From Candidatus Chloroploca asiatica (GTDB lineage: Bacteria; Chloroflexota; Chloroflexia; Chloroflexales; Chloroflexaceae): a DNA stretch of 64,000 nt. The position numbers and the translations under genes were made by a program. Positions 25,471 through 33,149 of the stretch are shown here, piece by piece. The notes beneath the pieces were generated by a model. It saw only the letters and a list, made by a program, of their open reading frames with translations. It did no database searches and was not told the origin of the DNA. Within the stretch, counting starts at the first letter, position 1. Every line of letters starts with the position of its first letter. Location of the stretch: contig NZ_LYXE01000050.1 of the NCBI RefSeq assembly GCF_002532075.1, positions 26,501 to 90,500 of the forward strand. Reading direction: 5' to 3'.

Positions 25471-26538
25471 TCAAGGCCGATCGCTCGCGTTGAATGCCTC
25501 AAGCCAGTTCCTTAGCGCTGCCTTGGCACCCTCATCCGTCAGGAGCCCAATGTGGGTCACGCCCGGCAGCACGATGTAACTGCCGGTGCCGGTATGAGCG
25601 GTGATCGTTGGCTCATACTGTGCAGCGATGAACGTCTCATCGGCGTCACCGGCGATCACCAGAAGGGGCTGCCGGATCGCGGCCAGGTCGGCACCGTAAT
25701 TGGGGCGCGGCGCATACGCGGTGTTCAGCCGGTAGCTGTAGGCCGTGGTTACACTCGCGCCTAATGGCCCTGCGAGCACTGTTTCAGGCATCGCGAACTG
25801 GATGACCGTCAGGTGGTTCAATTGAGTCAGGCCGAAGGCGTTGAGCATGCTCAGCCCGACGATCCGCCGAACGAGAGGACGTGCCCAACCGCCCGCATTG
25901 GGCCGCGTGGTTGGCGCATCGTGCTTGAGGAATGGCGCCAGCAGCACGTATCCGTCGGCGAGGGTGCCGTGTGGGCCGCCGGCGAAGCGCACTGCCAGTC
26001 CGCCGCCCAGCGAGTGGCCACCCACAACCACGCGTGCCCCCGGGAACCGTGTCTGGGCCCGTTCGATCAAGTCGGCCAGATCGTCCTCGAACTGGCCAAT
26101 GTAGTCCACGTCACCACGTCGGGTCGGGGTGAAGCCGTGGCCGCGCAGATCCGGCGTGACCACATGCGCCAGTCCTTGTTCGCTGATCGCCCCGGCCAGC
26201 GGAGCAAACTGGAGGCTGTGCCACGCCGAGCCATGGAGCAGCAGCAGCACCGTGTCGGCCTCGGCGTTGCTCTCGTACAGCCGGAAAGCCAGTTGCGTGC
26301 CGTCGCGGGTGGTGTAGAATTGGAGCACCGGTACCGCCGTGGTGCCGGTGCCCTCCAGCGCCGAAAGATCCAGGTCGGCTGGTTGCGCCGCTGCTGTAGG
26401 CAGGTTCGTGGCGACCAGAGCCAAGGCGAGGGTCAGGTAGATTCCCAGACCGATCAGCACCAGCCGACTAACGCGCCAGATCGGTGCTATGAACGCCTCC
26501 ATGTTCAAGCCAGATCGTGAATGGAAGGGATGGTTCAT
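25471..26538 (-). CDS. Secreted or anchored alpha/beta hydrolase (serine esterase/lipase type)
   Basis: 355 residues from the ATG at 26538, which has AGAAGGAGG five bases upstream. A hydrophobic helix at ~20-45 serves as signal peptide or anchor. The alpha/beta-hydrolase fold shows 'LLLLHGSAWHS' (oxyanion loop), the nucleophile elbow 'GGHSLGGGL', 'VIAGDADETF' (acid) and 'PGVTHIGLL' (histidine). It resembles lysophospholipase-type hydrolases. A cleaved or anchored extracytoplasmic enzyme is likely; the substrate is unknown. Confidence 0.87.
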   Translation of the reverse strand: MNHPFHSRSGLNMEAFIAPIWRVSRLVLIGLGIYLTLALALVATNLPTAAAQPADLDLSALEGTGTTAVPVLQFYTTRDGTQLAFRLYESNAEADTVLLLLHGSAWHSLQFAPLAGAISEQGLAHVVTPDLRGHGFTPTRRGDVDYIGQFEDDLADLIERAQTRFPGARVVVGGHSLGGGLAVRFAGGPHGTLADGYVLLAPFLKHDAPTTRPNAGGWARPLVRRIVGLSMLNAFGLTQLNHLTVIQFAMPETVLAGPLGASVTTAYSYRLNTAYAPRPNYGADLAAIRQPLLVIAGDADETFIAAQYEPTITAHTGTGSYIVLPGVTHIGLLTDEGAKAALRNWLEAFNASDRP

Positions 26539-26883
26539 GCTGCCTCCTTCTGAAATCGCGGTGGAGCGGCCTTGCACCGTGTCTGTCATCGGTTCTTCTT
26601 CGTCGGCAGGCGTACCCCGTCGTGATCCGTGTGCAGCCGGCGCAACGCCAAGGCTGTGATCGCAAATCGTCTGCATCACGTTCCCAAAGGCGCTCACGGA
26701 ACTAGCATAGCGCCACTGCCGGTGGCGCGCATACGACAAAGCGCGTAGCCGTGGGCGTAGCTGCACCTATGGCCCTTACGCATCACAATACGCGCTTCCG
26801 CGCAGGCGTCACCTGGTACGCTCGATTACTCTGGCGATAGCACTGGCACTGCTGAGGAGATTAAGGGAAAGGGTGGGAGACTC
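26539..26883. other. Divergent intergenic region
   Basis: About 345 bp separate the divergent hydrolase and membrane-protein genes. Apart from a small hairpin (gcgccac / gtggcgc, ~26708-26727) I see no gene, RNA or clear promoter. The long ORF running through part of it on the minus strand is an unused extension of the hydrolase frame. Confidence 0.4.
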
Positions 26884-27567
26884 TTGCCGAATGAGCGTTT
26901 TTGTATGATCAGACCAAAAGGCATGACGACCGGGCCGCACGGGCCGTGCCCGCTTCTCGCCGTGCTATTGAGTGGGTTTGCGGTTGGCTGTCTCGTAAAG
27001 CTCGCGGACGAGTCTGCGCTTGCCAATCAACTTGGACTGAACGACCTCGGCACCTTCTTAGGGCTCTGGGTTGTCATCGTTGCTGCGCTCGCCGCCTGGA
27101 GTCCGTCGGCAAGACAGGCGGCGCTGCGTGTCTCAGGCTTTTTGGTGACCATGGTGGCGGCCTACTACGTCGTTACGTGGCAACTCTTCGGCGTTTTTCC
27201 CGTCTTCTTCTGGCTTGCCTGGACGGCAGTCGCCCTCAGCGCGGCGCCGCTGCTGGCGATCCTTGTCTGGCAAGCGCAGGGGAGGCAAGGTGGGTGGCTA
27301 GGCGCCCTCGGTGCGGCGCTCCCAGTTGGGTTGCTGCTGTGGGAGGCCTACAGCCTGCGTTTCGTCGCAACACGCTACCTCGTCCAGATCATCTTTGATC
27401 TCGTGGCGGCGGTGATGCTGGTTGCGCTGCTCCCTGGCGATCGTACAGAGCGAGCGCGGGCAGTGTTGCTTACGCCGCTTGTGGTATTCGCAGCGGGAGT
27501 GGGTTTCACGCGCATCCTGCCACGCCTCCTCGCATTGCTGCTAGGGCGGATCATGGCGCCACTCTAA
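26884..27567 (+). CDS. Integral membrane protein, DUF6518-like
   Basis: Up to 227 residues. The TTG at 26884 has a GGGAG site, while ATGs at 26905 and 26923 have weaker ones, so the start is uncertain. About six helices are predicted; the early segment 'CLVKLADESALANQLG' resembles a widespread family of small membrane proteins I would place near DUF6518. No catalytic residues are evident. The stop overlaps the convergent frameshifted gene. Confidence 0.65.
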   Translation: MPNERFCMIRPKGMTTGPHGPCPLLAVLLSGFAVGCLVKLADESALANQLGLNDLGTFLGLWVVIVAALAAWSPSARQAALRVSGFLVTMVAAYYVVTWQLFGVFPVFFWLAWTAVALSAAPLLAILVWQAQGRQGGWLGALGAALPVGLLLWEAYSLRFVATRYLVQIIFDLVAAVMLVALLPGDRTERARAVLLTPLVVFAAGVGFTRILPRLLALLLGRIMAPL

Positions 27568-27871
27568 GGTGGGCCTATCTGCCGGCCCAAAGCCTCGCCA
27601 AAATTCCGCAACCGCCTGCATCGCCACCGTACCCGCCTCAAAAAAGCGCACACCGACAAGCAGTTCGTTCAGCGCACCCGGATAGTTGTTGCAGATCGTC
27701 ACGATGCTGAGCACATCGGCCCGGCTCTGGGCGTGGCGAGGGATGGCATTGCGCACGTGGGCCTCAAGAAAGGCGAGCACACTTCCCGCGCTGGTGGCTA
27801 TCTTGCATCGCGGGGCAGGCCAGCAAAAGCTCAACGAGCTGGCCGCACTCTTGGATCGTCAGTTGACGCAT
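27541..27871 (-). pseudogene. Effector-associated domain (EAD-like) protein with a frameshift
   Basis: From the ATG at 27871 (site AAAGGAG) the frame reads 'MRQLTIQECGQLVELLLACP' and then, near 27795, breaks. The neighbouring frame continues as 'AGSVLAFLEAHV', 'RADVLSIVTICNNYPGALNE' and 'VRFFEAGTVAMQAV'. Together they match the helical effector-associated adaptor domain found in bacterial STAND/caspase-like conflict systems. One indel interrupts it, and no effector domain follows, so this is a remnant or a lone adaptor. The AAA-FGE fusion upstream belongs to the same kind of repertoire. Confidence 0.55.
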
Positions 27872-27962
27872 GCCTTCTCCTTTGGGTGAAAGGTCGCCCC
27901 CGCGTGCTTGCAGGCACCGGCCAACGAATAGCTTTGCCCCATCCGCGTCATGGTTTTTCAGT

Positions 27963-28135
27963 ACATGATCCGCTATGCACCCGATGCCGTCGGGCTAAAG
28001 CCCTCGGCTAGGGAATGCGAAGGCCACCTTCGTGGCCTGGAGCGGATTCATTTCTGAAAGACCATAACACCATCGGCGTCAACGCCGTCGGCTACCGTAT
28101 GCGAAGCCGGCCTACGCCGGCTGGATCAAAGCTTC
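27963..28135. repeat. Two tandem copies of a GC-rich interspersed repeat
   Basis: Two ~65-bp units (27975-28045 and 28066-28130) share the plan: a short palindrome, 'cggcta', 'atgcgaag', then a second short palindrome ending 'ctgga'. A third relative lies at about 54465-54530 ('ggcgtcaacgcc', 'ctggatca'). They do not encode protein. The sequence just after copy 2 ('cctttgcgtcaaaa') recurs at about 55525-55550. Confidence 0.5.
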
Positions 28136-28220
28136 GCGCCTTTGCGCCTTTGCGTCAAAAAAGGGTGGCACCCACCTGGCACTACCGCAATGAGGGCCGC
28201 CCGCATACAGCAATCAGCAA

Positions 28221-30467
28221 TCAGGATTCAGCACCGGGCAGCGGAGAATGACTGGCGACCCGCAAGCCGACGTAGTCGTAGCGGGAGCGCGGGTAGACGT
28301 CGTAGTAGCGGTACGAAGCCCGGACGAATTTCTGTACGCCCCCATAACTTCCGCCGCGCAGCCGTCGAAAGAAATCTCGTTCCACATAGGCCTCGGCCCA
28401 CTCATCTTCTTGTTGGTAGGGGTAGTTCTTGCCGTCCTGCGTCGCGCACCACTCCCAGACGTTGCCGGCCATATCAAAAGCCCCATATGGGCTGGCTCCG
28501 GATGGGTACTGATTGATAGGTGTCGTTCGACCAGTAAAGGCTCGGCCAACCGAAGAAAAGAAATCCTTCGCACTGTTACAACGCCCAGCTTCCCAAGTAT
28601 TGCCCCAGGGCCAGATGCGCCCATCCGTCCCCCGTGCCGCCTTTTCCCACTCCGCCTCGCTGGGCAAACGGAACGGGTGGCCGGTCTGGGCACTGAGCCA
28701 GCGGCAGTAGGCGACTGCCTCGAACCAGCTCACCCCAACCACCGGGTAGTCGTTGCCGTTCCGCTTCGCATCGTCCCAGTACCCTGGCTTGACAATGCTC
28801 TCCTTCTCGCGCCACGCCCATCCCACCTCAGTCCAGTAGGCCCGGTTGCGATAGCCATCGCCCTCGACGAAGGGTCGAAACTGCGCGTTGGTCACCGGGG
28901 TTTTGCCGATCCAGTAGTCGGGCAAGGTCAGCGTGTGCTGGGGTTTCTCGTTCGCTGTAGCCATCGTATCAGCGTCGCTGCTGCCCATCAGGAAGGGGCC
29001 GGCGGGTACTTTGACCAGCGCGGGAACCCAAGGCGGCAAGGCGGCCCTCGTTGCCTGGCCCTGAGGCCTGGGCGCGGGCTTTTTCGCGCCAGGCTCAGGT
29101 GGTTGCGTTGGTTGCTCGTGTGGTTTCGAGATAGGCGGCGTTGGGGCGGGTGGTAGTGGCTCTGCTACCGCGGGCGGTGCGCGATCCGCCGGCGTCGGCG
29201 CGGCCTCCGAGCTTGCTGCGCCAGGATGGGCCGTCGATGCTTGCCCGGCGCGGCGCAGGTCCTCGATTTCCCGGTGCAGGTCTTCGATCTCGATCGTGAT
29301 GTGGGGCGGCGTATCAATGCCGTAGCGCGCCGCCGTGAGCTCAAGCGCGTGCAGACGGCGACGTTTCTCGGCGAGGATAAGCTGATCCGCCGTTGGAGGA
29401 TCATCGGGTGCAACGGTCGCCGGGCGCGCCTGCTCGGGCGTCGGCGCGGCCACCCCAAGCAATTGGTGAAATACCGCCGCGAGCAACGGGTTGCGCGGTG
29501 CCCAGTACGTGCCGTCACGTTTCGCGAGGCCAATCAGTTCCAGGCGCACCATGTCGTCGTCGAGGCGGCTGAAGGGCGGGCGGTCGCGCAGCAGGCGTCG
29601 GGCGGCCTCCTCCAACTGGTGCGCACGCAGGTCGTCGCGGATGCGGCGCAGCAATGGCGGCGCGTCGGCGACAATCTCGGTCGCGGCAAGCTCCACGTTA
29701 GCCACGCTCAGCGCGGTGCCTGCCGCGTGGGCGCTTGCCAGCAACTCGCCCATGCGCTGGGTCAGGTACGGGTGGCCGGCCACCTGCGCGTAGACCGCCC
29801 GGCCAAGCGTTTCACTCAGGGCAGCTTCGACGCCTGCCGCCTGGAGGCCGTCGGCGATCAGCGTGACCGCCTCAGGCGCGGGCAGATCGGGCAGGTAGAT
29901 CTCTTCGCACACACTATGCAGCGACGATACCTCGCTCACGACCATGGTGTAGAGCTCGACGCCGCCGCTGAAGATTATCTGCAACTTCTGGAGCGGCGGC
30001 GAGACCAGTCGGTCGTGGAAGAACGAGCGCACCGCGTTGCCCAGGGCTTCACGCGAGGCTGGCGGCAGCGCACCGAGCTCGTCGAGCATCAACACGAGCC
30101 GCCCGACCTCGGGCCGCGCCAGCGCCTCATTGAGCCGGGCCTTCAGCCGTGGCGCACTGACGATCAGCCCGAGGTCACGACCAAGCGGCACGACCGTGTC
30201 GATCTGCTCGGCCAGATAGGCAAACACCTGCTCCGGTCGTGCGCCCTGGATCGCCTGAAAATCGATCCGACACAACCGCGTCGGCTGCTCCACCGCGCCC
30301 AGCAACTGGAAGAGCAAACTCGTCTTGCCATTCTGACGCCCGCCATAGACCACGCCGTAGCGCGTCACCTCCTCGCGGCAGAGGCGCACCAGGCGTGCCA
30401 ACTCGGCGGCGCGCCCGCGAAACACGGGGCTACCCGGGCCAAGGACGGTGGTTGAGAACAAGACCAT
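28221..30467 (-). CDS. AAA/STAND ATPase fused to a C-terminal FGE-sulfatase (SUMF1) domain
   Basis: 748 residues. Residues ~15-300 are an ATPase: Walker A 'YGGRQNGKTSLL' (~42-52), Walker B 'LVLMLDELGAL' (~125). A winged-helix part and a helical linker with 'LTAARYGIDTPPHI' follow, then a Pro/Ala-rich spacer, then from ~480 an FGE fold: 'VPAGPFLMGSSD', 'KTPVTNAQF', 'PVVGVSWFEAVAYCRWL', 'RLPSEAEWEKAARG', 'DMAGNVWEWC' and 'LRGGSYGG'. FGE-fold C-termini often act as variable ligand-binding heads, the ATPase as a signalling switch. A frameshifted adaptor-domain gene lies downstream, consistent with a conflict or signalling system. Confidence 0.85.
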   Translation of the reverse strand: MVLFSTTVLGPGSPVFRGRAAELARLVRLCREEVTRYGVVYGGRQNGKTSLLFQLLGAVEQPTRLCRIDFQAIQGARPEQVFAYLAEQIDTVVPLGRDLGLIVSAPRLKARLNEALARPEVGRLVLMLDELGALPPASREALGNAVRSFFHDRLVSPPLQKLQIIFSGGVELYTMVVSEVSSLHSVCEEIYLPDLPAPEAVTLIADGLQAAGVEAALSETLGRAVYAQVAGHPYLTQRMGELLASAHAAGTALSVANVELAATEIVADAPPLLRRIRDDLRAHQLEEAARRLLRDRPPFSRLDDDMVRLELIGLAKRDGTYWAPRNPLLAAVFHQLLGVAAPTPEQARPATVAPDDPPTADQLILAEKRRRLHALELTAARYGIDTPPHITIEIEDLHREIEDLRRAGQASTAHPGAASSEAAPTPADRAPPAVAEPLPPAPTPPISKPHEQPTQPPEPGAKKPAPRPQGQATRAALPPWVPALVKVPAGPFLMGSSDADTMATANEKPQHTLTLPDYWIGKTPVTNAQFRPFVEGDGYRNRAYWTEVGWAWREKESIVKPGYWDDAKRNGNDYPVVGVSWFEAVAYCRWLSAQTGHPFRLPSEAEWEKAARGTDGRIWPWGNTWEAGRCNSAKDFFSSVGRAFTGRTTPINQYPSGASPYGAFDMAGNVWEWCATQDGKNYPYQQEDEWAEAYVERDFFRRLRGGSYGGVQKFVRASYRYYDVYPRSRYDYVGLRVASHSPLPGAES
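28255..28362 (-). other. Candidate hypervariable tail of the FGE domain
   Basis: The last conserved block of the FGE domain is unusually rich in Tyr, Asp, Arg, Ser and Val codons of NNC form (TAC CGC TAC TAC GAC GTC TAC, then CGC TCC CGC TAC GAC TAC GTC). Adenine-specific mutagenesis of an AAC-rich template by a diversity-generating retroelement would leave this signature, and the position, ahead of the final 'GLRVA', is the usual variable region in such targets. No reverse transcriptase or template repeat is in this window. Confidence 0.4.
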
Positions 30468-30948
30468 ACGTGCCGCGCTGCTCCATGAACCGTGTCCGGA
30501 GGATATGACTCCATTGTAACAGACGAATCCGTGCGTGCGTACGGATCAGCGAGGGAAAGAGGAAAGCTGAAAGAGGAAAGCTGAAAAGGCGTCGACACAG
30601 CCTGGGATAACTGTGTCAGCACCTTATGCCGGGTCTCGCGGTCAGAAGCACCCAATGTTCAGCCCGATCACCGCGGTTCGTTCGGGGTCGCCGCAACGAC
30701 GGCATCAGCCACGCCGTCGTTATGCCAGCGATCGCGTTTCTCTGCTTCTGGACGAAGGATAGTAGTTTCGTGCGTGCGCGAGATAAATTGACAAATTCGC
30801 GGGGGCGGTGTATGCTTTTTTGCATAGATCTTATACACGCCGATATCTGCACGTATCGTCTCGCCACCCCGATTCCGGCGCAAAATGTTTTACATGTTGT
30901 GGTGTGACACGGCCCAACGCCGGGCCAGCCTCACCGACGGGTGATCAC

Positions 30949-31401
30949 ATGGCGACGATCGATGAGGTTGCGCAGCTCGAAAGGGTCTCGCCTGCGACCG
31001 TATCAGACGTACTCAACCAGCACCTTTACTTGAGTACGGCGACCCGGGCCAGGGTCGCGTGCGTGACCGCCGCGATGGGTTGCGCGCCCGGATCGTGGGC
31101 GCGGTTGCGCGGCCCGCGCCGCTCGTGCATGCCCGGTCTGCTCATCACTTCCTCCTCAGACCGCTTCTTTGCCGATCCGCACCTGTTCGCGATCATACGC
31201 GGCATTGAGGCGGCGGCCACCTGTCATAGCTACAACCGGCTATTCTCGACCGCACACGGCACGAGCGGCGGCGCCGCTCGGCTTGATTGCCCGCTCTCGC
31301 CCCCTGCCATTCTGGCCCTGAATGAGCGTATCATCAGCAGTGAGGTGTGGGCGACGCAATCGCGGCGTGACGGTTCCCGAAAGGAGGTGGTTGAAATATA
31401 G
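30949..31401 (+). pseudogene. LacI-family regulator remnant
   Basis: The ATG at 30949 starts a LacI helix-turn-helix ('ATIDEVAQLERVSPATVSDV', then 'LNQHLYLSTATRARV'), followed by a broken hinge. Ligand-domain-like pieces ('GLLITSSSDRFFADPHLFAI', 'IRGIEAAATCHSYN') are recognisable but separated by sequence that does not fit, and the frame ends after ~150 residues, half the family length. It probably once regulated the sugar-type ABC operon that starts ~290 bp downstream. Confidence 0.6.
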
Positions 31402-31685
31402 AGCGTAAAATACCGAACACAGAGCACCGGGCAGGACGATGGACCGCCTGATGTGCTTGGCACACGTTCTCCCTTCCCACACCGATGTTCAGTTCTCAAG
31501 GTGCGTTCCAACCGTCTCCACCGGCGAGCCAGTTTCGTGCCTTCGCACAAGAACAATTGTACCATATATTGCGGTTTAGCGCAACTCAATGGGCGAAAGC
31601 CGCTCAAGCAGGGCGCTTCCTCCCAGCCGTAAACGTGCTGGGCTTCCGCGCCTAAAGGCAAGCACCTGTGAAAGGACACAACCTC
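31402..31685. other. Gap upstream of the sugar ABC operon
   Basis: This ~280-bp gap should hold the operon promoter and any operator. I could not identify a convincing -35/-10 pair or a LacI-type palindrome by eye. Short AT-rich stretches occur near 31555-31580 (attgtaccatatattgc). Confidence 0.35.
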
Positions 31686-33083
31686 ATGCAGCGTATGCAA
31701 CGCAGATTTTCGTGGATCAGTCTGATCGCGATTCTTACCCTGGCTCTTGCGGCCTGTGGCGGCGGAACTACCGCGCAGCCTACCACCGCCCCGGCGCCTA
31801 CGGAAGCGTCCGCCGCCACGGAAGCCCCGGCACCTACGGAAGCGGCTGCCGCCACGGAGGCCCCGGTGGCCATGGACGAGGTCGCCCTTCGCTGGCGCAC
31901 TCGCCCCGACAACCAGGCCGAGATCGACGTGTATAGCCAGATCTCCAGCGAAATCGACGCCCAACTCGACAACATCAGCCTGACCTACGAGCCCGGCGGA
32001 TCTGAGACATCGTCGTACCAGGATGTGCTCAAGACCGAATTATCGGCCGGCACTGCCCCCGACGTCTTCTGGATCCCCGGCACCGACATCGCCGACTTCG
32101 CCACTCGCGGCCTTATCCTCGATCTCCGCGACCTGGCCGATGCCGACTATAACGACAGCGACTTCTATCCTGGCCCGATGTTCCACTTAACCTTCAATCC
32201 CGAGACCGGCATGACCGGCGAGACGCTCTGGGGCCTGCCCCGCGACGTCTCGACCTTCGCGCTCTACCTCAACAACGACCTGATCGAGCAGGCCGGCGCC
32301 GAGGATCCGCGCGTGCTGGCGGCTAACGGCGAGTGGACCTGGGACAAGTTCCTTGAGACGGCCATAGCGGTCAACAACCTGGGCGGCGACGTCAAGGGCT
32401 TTGGTATGAACGCATGGTGGGCCAACCCCGGTCTGTTCATCAACTCGGCCGGCGGCGGCTTCTTCAACGAGGATCGCACCGCCTGTGCGCTCGATAGCGA
32501 TGCATCGGTGGCGGGCATGGAGTTCGCCTCGCGGCTCTACAACGAATTCGGCGTGGCCGTGCCCTACGGCGAAGACTCCGAGCCACCCTTCCTAGCCGGC
32601 AATGTCGGCATGTTCCTCAACGGCCGCTGGGCCACACCCGGCACCCGCGCAAGCGCCGAGTTCGACTGGGACGTTGTCGACGTGCCGATCGGCCCCGGCG
32701 GCGCTCGCAGCTGGCTCTTCTGGGGCGCCTATGTGGTCAATGCCAACACCGCGCATCCCGAGGAGGCCTGGCAGCTCGTTCGCGCCCTGACCACTGCCGA
32801 GACCCAGAGCAAGATCGCCGAGTTGGGCGCCAACATTCCTTCGCGTGTCTCCGATGCGGCGATCCAGGCCTTCCTGACCTACACCCCACCGGCCAATAAT
32901 CAGGCGTTCATCAACAACCTCGCGAACGACCCGGCCATTGAAGGCCCACTATGGGCCGGCTCGTGGCCTGAGTTCGACGCCGCCACAGGCTCGAAATTTA
33001 CCGCATTGCTCAATGGCGACCTGACTCTCGAGGACTACCAGGCTACCGTCTGTGAGGAGGCTAACCAGGCCTTTGATCAGTAG
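31686..33083 (+). CDS. ABC transporter extracellular sugar-binding lipoprotein
   Basis: 465 residues from the ATG at 31686 (AAAGGA nine bases upstream); a GTG 18 bases earlier is possible. A signal peptide ends in the lipobox 'LALAACGG', followed by a low-complexity linker of Ala, Pro, Thr and Glu repeats (~25-60), then a solute-binding domain of the carbohydrate uptake family 1 type ('SGGFF'-like and 'FLNGRWATPG' segments). It captures an oligosaccharide or sugar outside the cell and delivers it to the two following permeases. No ATPase gene lies in the cluster, so a shared MsiK-like ATPase elsewhere is probable. Confidence 0.9.
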   Translation: MQRMQRRFSWISLIAILTLALAACGGGTTAQPTTAPAPTEASAATEAPAPTEAAAATEAPVAMDEVALRWRTRPDNQAEIDVYSQISSEIDAQLDNISLTYEPGGSETSSYQDVLKTELSAGTAPDVFWIPGTDIADFATRGLILDLRDLADADYNDSDFYPGPMFHLTFNPETGMTGETLWGLPRDVSTFALYLNNDLIEQAGAEDPRVLAANGEWTWDKFLETAIAVNNLGGDVKGFGMNAWWANPGLFINSAGGGFFNEDRTACALDSDASVAGMEFASRLYNEFGVAVPYGEDSEPPFLAGNVGMFLNGRWATPGTRASAEFDWDVVDVPIGPGGARSWLFWGAYVVNANTAHPEEAWQLVRALTTAETQSKIAELGANIPSRVSDAAIQAFLTYTPPANNQAFINNLANDPAIEGPLWAGSWPEFDAATGSKFTALLNGDLTLEDYQATVCEEANQAFDQ

Positions 33084-33097
33084 CGGTTCATGCGTGA

Positions 33098-33134
33098 GGG
33101 GTCGCAAGGTGAGCCCGGCTCACCTTGCGACCCC
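33098..33134 (+). promoter_or_regulatory. Strong hairpin between lipoprotein and permease genes
   Basis: Arms 33098-33115 and 33117-33134 are perfect 18-bp complements with a one-base centre, so in practice a ~16-bp stem with a small loop. It begins 15 bp after the binding-protein stop and ends 15 bp before the permease start, with no U-tract. Such intercistronic stems commonly stabilise the upstream mRNA so that the binding protein is made in excess over the permeases. That role is inferred. Confidence 0.6.
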
Positions 33135-33149
33135 ATAAAAGGGAAGCCC

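Noticed and set aside
29226..30455. 409-codon plus-strand ORF
   Set aside because: Antisense to the ATPase part of the AAA-FGE fusion, with Arg/Gln-rich low-complexity composition and no recognisable domain.
28141..30600. A complete diversity-generating retroelement
   Set aside because: No reverse transcriptase ORF and no second copy of the variable segment are visible in the window; only the target-like tail is supported.
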